Shown: one piece after another, positions 22,903-32,962 of the stretch
How the letters are laid out: each line of letters opens with the position of its first letter
Position numbering within the stretch: position 1 is the stretch's first letter
NCBI GenBank assembly: GCA_010094045.1
Contig: ML986651.1
Span: forward strand, 1 to 64,000
Length of the DNA stretch: 64,000 nt
From: Lojkania enalia
Taxonomy: Eukaryota > Ascomycota > Dothideomycetes > Pleosporales
Direction: 5' to 3'
The notes under the pieces: generated by a model
Told to the model about the DNA's origin: nothing
The model's database searches: none
The model's input: only the letters and a program-made list of their open reading frames with translations
Translations under genes and position numbers: made by a program

Positions 22903-25625
22903 TCACTCCACGGCGCCATTTCCACGAAGTCTCCTGCTGAGACTACCGGTACGACTTAGACCCAACGCTCCGATGGAAGTTCTGTTCGAGCTGTACTGAG
23001 TGGGTAGCTGAGATACTCGACTGCTAGTGTCAGCCGACATTTGCTTCTCATACACGGGAGAGTTCTGTCGATCCAAATTATACCGTCTGTTGGCATCTCG
23101 AAAAAGTAGACTCGTATTTTCAATGCCGGATACGGTTGGTCGCCGGAGCGACGAGGTGTGCTGCAGCGCGGGCGAAGGCTGCAGATCCGGCATTGGTTCT
23201 CGAGAAGTATATTCTCTGCTAATTCGATTAGCCTTATTGGTAGGGCGAATCTCCCTGAAATCAGTCATCGCGCGTGATGGTGCACGGAGCGTCAGATCTT
23301 CGTCCTCTTCGTCACCTGTACGACGCGTCCTGTGGAGGCTGGTACCTGCACGGCTCAATCGAGTTGGAATGTGTAATTGCGATGGTGTCAAGGGTTCTTG
23401 GCTGGATTCACGTGGACTTCCGTTGACTAGTAGACTGGTTCTGCGCGCTTCGATGCGACTCAGAGCTCTGCTAGGACTGGATCGAGGTAGAGTATTGCTT
23501 TCCGGTTCAATGCTTGCCTGGATGGAAGGAGACTCGCCATTTATTTGAACGCTAGGTCGACGGGAGGCTGAACCAGCCGCGTTCCTTATGGCTGGACTTT
23601 GAAGACTCGATTTTGTATCACACAATGCAATACACAGCTCTGTCAAACTACGGCAAATATTGTCGGCTTTCCGGCGGACGTGGCGATCGGGAACTGTAGC
23701 TCCGTTGATGATTGAGCTTGCGGAAACGAGCGTTCTCTGGGGACCGGCACTCCCGGTCAACTCCGCTAACTCCAAGGCCTCAGACGCTGTTGCCTCAAGT
23801 ACACGATATACTGCTGGTGAAAGGTTCAGTTTCGCCTGCCTGAGGGCATCTCTCAATAGAGGATGTACTTTGTGGGGAGTCTGAGGGTCGATAAAGGCCT
23901 CCATTGCAGGGTCTTGAGACTTGCGCTGGTGTTGAGGGGATGATGACGCTGTGGTCACAGAAGTGTTAGCAGTCCTCGGCCGGTCGCCAGAGGCATTCGA
24001 AACTACCGCAGCAGAAGTTGAGGGCGTCTTGCCTCCAAGCTCAATTCTTCGAATCCTAGATTTCAGGTCGTCCAACTCATCCCACACAGAAGCAGGCGGG
24101 CCTGTTGAATCAAGGGATTCTGTTCCGTCAGCGCGAGAACTAGTCTCCTGGGTGATGTCGACATGCGAAGCTTCTTGGTTGTCCCGAGAAGATGAATAAT
24201 GCAAGTTCGACGGGCGGTACGTCTGGTTGCGGCTCGGTGGTGTGTCTGGATATGAGGGGCGCCTCCTACTGTAATGGGACGGAAATTGATGGGATGGAGG
24301 CTCTTGCTCCTTTGATCTCGACGTCGAGAATGGCGGTTTCGGAGAGAGATCTAGAAGACGCGATCGAGGTATTTCGAGTGCATTGGCAGGGGACAATGGG
24401 GATTGGTCTCGCTGAGCTCTTGTGCTGCTCGATGTTGTGGGAAGGTTCGACCCTCTACGGTGCTGGGGTGTTGATTTGGTCTCGATTGTGGAAGGAATCT
24501 TGCTGGCGTTGGGCGTGGTCGATGTGGAGGAAAAGGCATTAGAAGGGAGCGATTGCCGGATGCTGGCGCGGGCTATCCGTGACTTGTTGGGATCAGCTGG
24601 TGGTTTTCTTCGGGATTCCTACACGTCAATGTATTAATGGACTCCTCGACTCGATTGGGCTCAAAAATGGTGAACTAGCATATGGAGAATGAACTCACCC
24701 GTAACTTGTCAGCTCGTGAAGATATATCACCTGCACTATCCTTCGAGCTGTCTTCTGCAATGTTTAAGAAGAGGTCCTCACCCTGCTCGCCGCCGGTGGC
24801 AGAGATGGCGGACACCATCTCGCGGTGGTCGTAGGCAGCCGCCCGCGCATCCTCCGACTGGCTGCGTAGGCCGGAGTCGTACTCGGACGAGTCGTCAACA
24901 GAGCTTGCCATGTGTAGCTGCTGTCGTTGGGTGCTAGTGGAGTTCTGGCGCGAGATGCTTGGCATCTGTGTTTGCGCCTGGGTCGTGTTGACGGCGTCCT
25001 CTGAGCCCCGGCTATTTCTGCACGCTCTCTGTGGAGTGCCTCCCGGCGAGACGAGTCCAAGTTGTAAAAGCTGCTGCTGGGCAAAGGCGAAGTCGTTTGG
25101 CCGCTGCGATCGACGCGCAATGTCCACGGTGCCGCGAGTAATGAGCGTGATGGGCGGGCCGTTGGAAGTGTCTACTCCATGACCGCTGAACGAGGCCGGC
25201 GGCCGTCTGTTCGCAGGCGATCGGGGCTCCTTGCCAGACGCGTTGGGCTGAGGGGAAAAGTACGAGGGCGAGGTTGCGGTGGACGTGGAGACCTGGCTGG
25301 GTGTCAGGTCGGAGGGGTTCGTCACTCGTCGGCTGCGTGGAGACGTCGATGCACCCGTCGAGCTGCTGGAAGGCAGGCGCAGGAGCGTGGGCGTCGTCGG
25401 GGCCGTGTGCGTGCGCTGGTGCGAACGTGGATGCGTCGCGGGCGAGGTGCTGGTCTGTGACGTACTATTGTTGTTGTTAATGATGATGCTGCTGCTGCCG
25501 CTGCTGCTGTTGTTGTTGAGGTTGAGGTGTTGGTGCTTCCCTGTCGACGCCCTGCGCAAATGGGTCGGCATTCTGTAGTGCGCTGCTGTCCGTGTATCTC
25601 CAAGATCAGACCTCGCAATTGTCAT
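22903..25625 (-). CDS. Serine-rich, mostly disordered conserved-type fungal protein
   Basis: Function not recognised. Two exons, 24699-25625 and 22903-24618, with an 80-nt intron in phase 0; about 880 aa. The first half is low complexity: Asn/Ser runs coded by trinucleotide repeats (LNLNNN, IIINNNN), then many Ser/Pro/Thr/Arg tracts. The best ordered stretch is around SVWDELDDLKSRIRRIEL, a short coiled-coil-like helix, followed by PHKVHPLLRDALRQAKLNLS and VRRKADNICRSLTELCIALCD, also helical. Many RxxS and SP sites suggest phosphorylation. The composition resembles fungal spindle-pole, septum or polarity scaffold proteins, but I cannot assign it. The start is uncertain: ATG at 25625 or 25571; the frame is open further upstream without an ATG. 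Confidence 0.7.
25457..25530. repeat. Coding trinucleotide repeat tract
   Basis: Runs of gtt, gat and gct triplets (for example gatgatgctgctgctgccgc) that, read on the minus strand, encode Asn-, Ile- and Ser-rich runs near the N-terminus of the serine-rich protein. Likely length-variable between strains. Confidence 0.6.
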
Positions 25626-26910
25626 CCGGCTATGAGCGTAGCTGCGAGCGGCATGTTCTCCGATGGGCCGCCGTTTCACGAGGGTCGCATTCTCATTTTC
25701 TGCGCGCTCCAGCAGTTACGAGGAAGATGATACTCCGAACCATGTTCCTGGCGGGAGAAATAGCCCATCCTAACCCGCCGTCGCGACCAGCTAGTGCCGA
25801 CGGGATAGATGCCATGCATGAGACATCACATTCCTATATCACCTAGCACCTATTATTGCCGCTATTATTGGGGATAAGCTGTGACGTGCAGACTGCCAAA
25901 GCCACCCAATCGGCCACGTACATCGCCCTGGCAATCTTTACCTTCGAAGACATTTATTTGCTAACCTTCCTCAGTCTTGTGGGACGTCGTCTAGTGCTCT
26001 GAGACGAGCCACGCCACGGATTATCGAGCATTGACGAATTAGAATGTTAGAGGCTTCCGCTTCCTACTAATTGTTGTGGTCTAGAAAAGCAACTCAAAGA
26101 GTTAATTATGTATTGTTGCAATTGTGCCGTGCACAGCAGCTGCAGAATAATGTACTTGTGAATTACTGCGACTCAGTGTGCCTGTTTTATGTGACGAGAC
26201 GGCTAGCCGTTTAATTGGGATTTGCACTTTTAATGTGCCCAAACTCTACTAGTTAAAGCCAGCCATGCAGACGACCCTGGCCACATACAATCCCGAGTTT
26301 CTCTTGTGGTGAGCTTGGACTCTCTGCAAAGGGCCACAACGTCTAAGGTGAATGAATCTAGAATCGGGGGGCATGCAATGCAGCTTGATCATAGGCAGCG
26401 ACAACAGCGAGAAGACCTGTTCTAGAAGAGTGTGTCTGGCTGACTAGACTCGGTGTGTTTTCTCGTTTCCCCAAATCTTTTTCGATTGAGGGCTGATTGT
26501 TCAATTCGCATCAGAATTACATATGACATAGAAGCGTTAGGCGAGAGCCTCATTGCTTTCACTGGAACCCTCGGATCGCGCAGAGGCATGGCAGCCACGC
26601 GGCCGCTAGCCGATAAGACATGAAGATCCATACTTTTAGCTTTGAGGCCTGTTTCATCTAGGTAGTGGGATGGCGCATCACGTGAGCTGACTCGGTCTCC
26701 GGCATTATATTTAGCCGCTGATATCTTGGCATTTGGAAAGTGGCAACTGCAAACCGAAGCTCAGCGTCGCTTACCACATTCACTCTCCACCTTTGCACCC
26801 GCATCTCTAAAACCTGTCCCTTACGCGCTGCAACCCTCCTCCCCACGTGATCTGCGTCTTCTACGATCTCATATAAGTTGTGGAATGTACACGCGTCTTC
26901 GGACTCGCCC
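25626..26910. promoter_or_regulatory. Divergent intergenic region, serine-rich gene / PRP45
   Basis: 1.3 kb between start codons facing away from each other. Nothing coding was recognised; frames are short and without homology. It must hold both promoters and leaders. Confidence 0.4.
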
Positions 26911-28625
26911 ATGATGTCGGTTGCATCTCTTGCAAAGACGCTTCCGAAGCCAAGATATACCGGAGAAGAGGAAGAGCTCACACAAAGCACTCGCGTGATT
27001 GGTGTGAACACCCAGACCCAAATTGCAACAAGGCAAAAGGGGCCGCCACCGTACGGCCAGCGAGGATATGGCTGGCGACCCCGTATGCAGGAAGATTTTA
27101 GTGATGGCGGCGCATTCCCAGAAGTTCCTGTTGCGCAGTATCCCTTAGAAATGGGAAAGCCTGGGAACAGGGGGACGAGCAATGCTCTTGCGTTGAAGGT
27201 GGACTCCACGGGCGCGACCAAGTACGCGGACACGATTGCTCGACAAAAGCATGGGGAAGACCGAATTATCCAGACGAGCTTCAAGGACCTCATTCCGCTG
27301 AGACAGAGGGTAGACACTGGGGAAATAGATCTCCAGAGACCAAGCCGGGAAGTGGTTCAAGCTACGAAGGAACGCACTGCGGCAGCGCTGCAGGCGCTTG
27401 TAGCAGGCCAGACCGCTGCGCAGCGTCCGAAAAATGTACAAGGAAGGAAGAATGACGAACCTACCTTTGTCCGTTACACTCCCACCGCCCAGATGGGTGA
27501 TCAGCAGGGGAAAACGCGCATTTTAAAGATCCAGCAACGGCAAATAGATCCAATGGAGCCCCCCAAGTTCAAACATAAGCGCATACCTGGCAGGGCGCCC
27601 TCACCACCCCCTCCTATCCTCCATTCTCCACCCCGTAAGCTCACAGCAGAGGATCAAGAAATGTGGAAGATCCCACCCCCGATCTCGAATTGGAAGAATC
27701 CCAAGGGTTATACTGTTCCTCTGGACAAGCGTCTTGCTGCCGACGGAAGGGGACTAACGGACGTTACCATCAACGACAAGTTCGCTGCCTTTTCTGAAGC
27801 TCTCTTCACCGCCGACCGACACGCCAGAGAAGAAGTCAAACAGCGCGCTCTACTCCAGCAGAAATTGGCTGAAAAGGAGCGACTTCAGCGTGAGGAAAAT
27901 CTTCGTCAACTTGCGCAAAAAGCTCGTGAAGAACGCACAAATCGTTCACGGCGATCAAGCTCAAGTTCTTCTGAGTCAAATGAAGAGGAAGAGGCGGCTC
28001 GGCGGCGCGAGGAAGCGCGACGAGAGCGCCGTCAAGAACATCAGCGTGAGCTACGGCAATCACGTATGGGCACTGAGCGAAGGATTCAGATGATGGCTCG
28101 CGAGCAGAACCGTGATATCTCCGAGAAGGTGGCTCTCGGTCTAGCAAAACCGACACAGAGTGGCGAATCGATGTACGATTCACGACTTTTCAATCAGTCT
28201 AGTGGATTCAATGTAGGGTTTAATGAGGATCAGCCATACGATAAACCGCTATTTGCGGCTCAGGACGCCATCTCGAGTATTTACCGGCCGAGTGTGCAAC
28301 AGGATGACGGAGACGATGGAGGCGCTACCTATGATCAGATCACGAAGAATAGCAAATTCGAAATCCTGGGACGGGCGAGGGAGGGTTTTAAAGGTGCTGA
28401 ATTTGCAGAGGTGAGCCTTCACGGGATGAATTTTGGTATGAAGGGAATGCTAATGCTGTCCAGGAGAGAGAAGGACCAGTTCAGTTCGAGAAGGATAAAG
28501 ACGACCCCTTCAACATCAATGAAATGATCAACGAAGTCAAGGAAGGAAAGACGGGCGAGAAGCGATATGGCATTCAAGAGCTCGAGAGGGCAAGTAAGCG
28601 AGCGAAGGTCGATGATAGCGATTAA
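26911..28625 (+). CDS. Pre-mRNA-processing protein 45 (SNW1/SKIP family)
   Basis: Core spliceosome factor of the NTC/Prp19-associated group, bound in activated spliceosomes; in other eukaryotes also a transcription co-regulator. Exons 26911-28410 and 28464-28625 with a 53-nt intron; 554 codons (553 aa), normal for fungi. The SNW motif SNWKNPKGYT begins at residue 259, preceded by IPPPI. The N-terminal half has GPPPYGQRGYGWRPR and FVRYTPTAQM, conserved in the family. After the SNW motif comes a long charged helix rich in Arg, Glu and Gln, then the block YDSRLFNQSSG and a C-terminal tail ending KRAKVDDSD. The start could be the second Met three bases downstream. Confidence 0.93.
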
Positions 28626-29229
28626 AGGCTTGGACCGTATGATAGCATTAGCATGTCACTGATATAGGGCAAAGATGGCTTACGGACGCAGTAATATTAC
28701 GCCGTCCGGTTGGAAGGGGCGCAGGCTATAACGACATATTCAACCAAATCTTTAACTGGGGCTGGATTCCGGTCGAGTAGAGAAAAGGTCGTTATTATAA
28801 TTCTGGACCCAAGCTATCCCTGCATTACTTTGTATAATATTCATAGATGGGGATCTTGGGACGGAAAGTCTATATCAACAATCAATAAGGGAGCATGGCG
28901 TGTGTAGACAGTGGCGAGGTTCATTGCATGAACCATGGAAATAAATGCATATTGCACAAAGTCACTTCGACGCGTCGGAGTCCTCGCCTTTAAACTAAAG
29001 ATGAAATGCGTGATCCGAGTTTCTGGATTCAGAGTTAAAGATATTAATGCATAACCTTTGATTCTGATGTGGATGCTTCCGCTCCTCATTTTTATCTGAT
29101 GGATACTTGAGTCTGAGAATCTTATGCCAGCTCTGCAAGACTGATGGTAATATTCCAGACGCCTCGCTAAAGCAATGATCCCATGATGTCCATTCCAAGC
29201 GTGGCATAGAGGCGGACCAAGACTTCTGT
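28626..29229. other. Convergent 3' region, PRP45 / TAF11
   Basis: 604 bp between two stop codons. A 130-codon minus-strand frame (28841-29233) overlaps the TAF11 stop but has no family resemblance, so I treat it as chance. No RNA gene is seen. Confidence 0.45.
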
Positions 29230-30323
29230 TCACCGAAACAACCTCCGGCCCCCAGTCCTACCCATCGCCCTCTCTACACCCTCAAGGCTCATGCCCGCAA
29301 ACCCAGCACCTCCTCCCTCTCGATCCCTCTTATACCTCCTCAACGCCTCTCTCAAGTGCGCCGGTGTCAACGGGCCCTTATACTCTTCTTTCAGCCTTTC
29401 CTCCAACGGCGTATCCTTCTCAATCTCTGCCCAAAACCCCTCGTTCCGATCCACCTGATTCAGATACAATCCTGCATTCTGAATATCCTGGTTTGCAGGC
29501 TTGGCATCCGGCTTGTAACCCTTTGGCCCTGAAAATGCAGCCTGGAGTAGCGGGAGAGGGAGGTCTGTGTTGGGCATATGGGTTCGGGCTGCGGTCCACT
29601 CGTCGCGGACGGTGAGGGCGCGATCGACAAGTTCGCCTATGAAGCCTTTTGAGTAGGATGTAACAGCGATGATGACGGGTTGGGGGACGGATTGCGAGAG
29701 CGTCTGATTTACGAGGCGGCGGACAATTTCGCGTTTGAGACGGATGCGGCGGTATGTGGCGTAGCGGTCGGATTGATTGGCGTCCATGGCCTCCATTAAT
29801 ATCCTGTATCATACCAGTCAGTACCTCATCTATCAGGATATCGATTTGTCATGGCATATTGGGCTAGGTAGGTAAGGAGTGGATTAGGTTACCGCTCATG
29901 CTCCTTCTCTTGCTTCTTGGTAGCCTCCGTAGCCTTTCCTCCTTCCAAGACAGCATCCATTTCCTCCTCATCGTCTTCTTCTTCTACCTCCTCGGCATCC
30001 GCGCCTTCACCATCCACGCCTGTTACACTTCTTGCATCGGGCTTCCCCATAGCGCTCCCGCCGGTAGTACTCTGTGCATCGCCGTCTTTCTTTCTCCTCC
30101 TCTTCCCTCCTACGCCGTTCGCAATAGATGTAGTAGTTACGCTATCAACAGACGGGGAACGTGAGTATCGAAGTGGCGAGCCGGCGAATTCTGCGCCTTC
30201 GGGAGCGAAGGAGTTGCGGAGGGCGGAAGGTTTGCGCTTTTTGGCTGCAGAGGTTACGCTAGAGATTGAGGAGCGCTTTCGTGGGATGTTGAGGGTCGGA
30301 ACGTGTGGAGGTGGTGAGGCCAT
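29230..30323 (-). CDS. TFIID subunit TAF11 (TAFII28-type histone fold)
   Basis: Subunit of TFIID that pairs with TAF13 and contacts TBP and TFIIA in promoter recognition. Exons 29893-30323 and 29230-29803 with an 89-nt intron; 335 codons (334 aa). The first exon is a disordered, basic then strongly acidic leader (AAKKRKPSALRNS, then EEVEEEDDEEEMDAVL). The spliced join restores the conserved entry RILMEAMDANQSDRYATYRR and the histone fold, through VRRLVNQTLSQS and VIIAVTSYSKGFIGELVDRA to about residue 225. A C-terminal extension includes LTPAHLREALRRYKRD, common in fungal TAF11. Divergent from the ankyrin gene. Confidence 0.92.
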
Positions 30324-30686
30324 CTCGTCCTCTTGTACTCCTAAACTCTGTCAAGGAAAGGTAGAAGGGTAAGCGCGTAGATCCCAGAGCGCGCTTGTTG
30401 TGGTGGTTGGGAACTTTAGTACTGAACGTCGAAGTTGTGGAAAAGCGCGAACTGCACTTCGGGGTGGAGACCGCGCCAAGAAATAGCAACGGTCGTGCTT
30501 CGCCTTCAATGCGGGCATTATGTCATTGACATCGGCGCTCACCATCGCGGCGGCCTCTTAGTGAGCATTATGTTCTCGCCATCTCTTTTCCTTTCACTTC
30601 AAATCTTCTATATAATTCACATTTCGCAAATTCTAGGCCTGTAAGATTTTTGATGTAGAATCAAATCTTTTATATCTCCATCTACT
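30324..30686. promoter_or_regulatory. Divergent promoter, TAF11 / ankyrin gene
   Basis: A 363-bp region between two start codons facing away from each other. No recognised elements beyond a pyrimidine-rich stretch (about 30570-30605) ahead of the ankyrin gene. Confidence 0.45.
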
Positions 30687-31220
30687 ATGGCTTCGGAACA
30701 ACTCCTAACCAACGGCGGAACGCCCATCACCGCTTCCAAATCCACACAAGTCAAAGTCTCAGCGCCTTCACAGCCACCCCAATTTCCCTCCGACCTTCCT
30801 CCCGCCGCCCTCGACCTGGCTGCCAAACTGTTCGACCTAGCCCGAGCCGGCGACACCTCCACCCTCTCCGCCTACCTGGCCGCTGGCGTTCCCAAAAACC
30901 TAACCAACTCCTCCGGCGACACGTTGCTTATGCTTACGTCCTACCACGGACATACCGACACCGCGAAACTGCTGTTAAATCAAGGAGCTGATCCCAACAT
31001 ATTGAACGAGAAAGGTCAGAGCGTGATAGCCGGGGCTGTGTTCAAGGGCTGTGACGAGGTTGTTAAGGTGCTGTTTGAGGGCGGAGCGGATGTCAAGATC
31101 GGGCATCCAAATGCGGTAGATTGTGCAAGAATGTTCAAAAGGGAGGAGATGTTGCGGCTATTTGGGGCTGAGGTGGGGGAGGGGGTCGAGATTAGGGTCG
31201 ATGACGCCCCAAGAGGGTAG
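30687..31220 (+). CDS. Small ankyrin-repeat protein
   Basis: Intronless, 177 aa. A leader of about 45 residues rich in Pro, Ser and Thr precedes FPSDLPPAALDLAAKLFDLA and two to three ankyrin repeats: AGDTSTLSAYLAAGVPKNLT, SGDTLLMLTSYHGHTDTAKL and KGQSVIAGAVFKGCDEVVKV, with a degenerate last one (HPNAVDCARMFKREEMLRLF). The family is a protein-protein interaction module common in fungi; similar small proteins exist across ascomycetes, but their partners are not known to me. Just after the stop is a short cgggtcc-type repeat (31229-31260). Confidence 0.85.
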   Translation: MASEQLLTNGGTPITASKSTQVKVSAPSQPPQFPSDLPPAALDLAAKLFDLARAGDTSTLSAYLAAGVPKNLTNSSGDTLLMLTSYHGHTDTAKLLLNQGADPNILNEKGQSVIAGAVFKGCDEVVKVLFEGGADVKIGHPNAVDCARMFKREEMLRLFGAEVGEGVEIRVDDAPRG

Positions 31221-31458
31221 TATAGACCCGAGTCCGGGTCCGGGGTCCGGGTCCTGGTCCTAGACTTATGGTTGTGAATAAATTATACGTATGTAATGAT
31301 AGAAGTCACGCATCTCATCGACCATCTCGCAATGTAATGAAGAGAGTATTTCTCTCACTGAGATATTTTAGCTATGGCGGCTACATAGAGAGCCGTCGTC
31401 ACGCCCATACCAGAAACCGTGAAGTTAAGGAAAGCTAGAAACCCAGACCACTCGACCC

Positions 31459-32962
31459 CTAGTTCTCGTGCAACAGTTTCTCGAACTGAGCACCAGCTGA
31501 ACCAGGCTTACCACTCTTAACGCTCTCCTGGCCAAGCTTATTCTTCGAGAAAGCAGCTGCGTATGGGTTGAGACGGAGTTGCACCTGGAAATTCTTAAGT
31601 GGGTTCTTCTTCTGGACGACCGACCGCTTGCTAATTGCACCACCGCGGACAGGTCGGAGGACTTTCTGAATTTCGCCAGAGTTGATGAGTTTGCTGAGGT
31701 CGGCGTTCTTCATGGTGGCTGAGGGGAGAAGGAAGTCCTTCTTCAGCGCGGAGGGTTCGGTCGTTGAGCCGTAGATCTTGTCGAGGGCGGAGAAAGCGGA
31801 GGAAGTCCAGACAATAAAGCGGCCAAGGTGACCACCAGGAGCAAGCTGGAGGAGGTTAAGGGAGTAAACGGAAGAAGTCTCAACACCGGGAATGTTGCGG
31901 AAAGCAAGGACGAGCTCCTTTCCATCCTCATCGGGATTGTAGACGACAAGAGGGCCACGGCGCTGCCTGTGACGGCGGCCTCGCAGCTTACCCTTACCAG
32001 CACGGAGCTTGCGGGATCCTGCAACTTTCTCAACATCGGAACCAGCTCCAACGGCCTTCAAGAGAGCAAGGGCGGCGGAAGTCTTGGCAATGGCGGCGTC
32101 AGCGAAAGCAGTCGATGAGACGACGAGGGGAACTTCAGGGACGGTGGAAACGTTGTGGCCACGAGCCATGAGGAGAGCAGCGCTAGAAGAAGCAGCAAGA
32201 GCGGATGCGGTAGCGAAGCGCTTCTGGTTTAAGTTGATCTTCTGATGCCACTTTCGCCAGACCTTAGTGGGAGCAAACATGCGCCCGGACCGGCACATGT
32301 TACCGAAAGCAGCCTGACCGGCACGATGGGTTCCTCCACCAGAGACACGAGGAATACGAGCAACAGCACGACCAGTACCCCATGATTCGGCAGAAGTTTG
32401 GTGGCCAGCCTTCTCGGAGCTATATGACAAGTTAGAAGACAGCGATGGCAGTCAATAAGTGGAACTTACACAGCATAGGGCTGTCGTCGGTTCTTGGCCA
32501 TGCCAGTGTGGACAGAATGAACAATATCAGGTCGGATGGGGCTCTGTAGCTAGGTTAGAATTGCATGACTCGGAAAAAATACCAATTCAAAGCCTTAGAT
32601 TTGCGATATTCGCAGAAAGCCCATCGACAAGATAGGACAAGATATCAACGAGAAAAAGACATTCGGGGACAAAATAACGAGAAACAGAAGTATCCTAGCG
32701 TTTGCAAGCTGGGCCTTGACCTAGAGAATTCTGCAATCCCAAATAATATTCAGAGCTACAGTATCTCTATCCAAGTCTAATGCCACCCTGCAATCCTTCC
32801 AAGATCCCAATGGTATCTCCATATAGGTACCGCGAGGCTTAAGAGCGCAGTTTGCTGGTATCAAATTGACTGGGAATGACTCGCCTTGAAGACCTGAGGG
32901 ATCGCTAGAGTCTCCTTGGACTCTCCACCGGGGGAGACAACTGCAACGGTAGGGCGCGACAT
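31459..32962 (-). CDS. 60S ribosomal protein L4 (uL4)
   Basis: Structural protein of the large ribosomal subunit with a loop lining the exit tunnel. Exons 32885-32962, 32470-32543 and 31459-32419; 371 codons (370 aa). The N-terminus is [18 protein letters not shown]; the joins give [19 protein letters not shown] and then [20 protein letters not shown], the hallmark of uL4, followed by [20 protein letters not shown]. Intron 1 is unusually long (341 nt) and appears to be of GC-AG type: the donor reads AAG|GCGAGT and the nearest GT donor would delete the conserved VFK. I looked for C/D-box snoRNA motifs (TGATGA) in this intron and saw none. Confidence 0.92.

Noticed and set aside
28841..29233. 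130-codon minus-strand frame past the TAF11 stop
   Set aside because: Overlaps the TAF11 end and has no family resemblance; more likely 3' UTR sequence of PRP45 or TAF11.
32544..32884. Intronic C/D-box snoRNA in RPL4
   Set aside because: No TGATGA box on the coding strand of the intron; an H/ACA RNA cannot be judged by eye.
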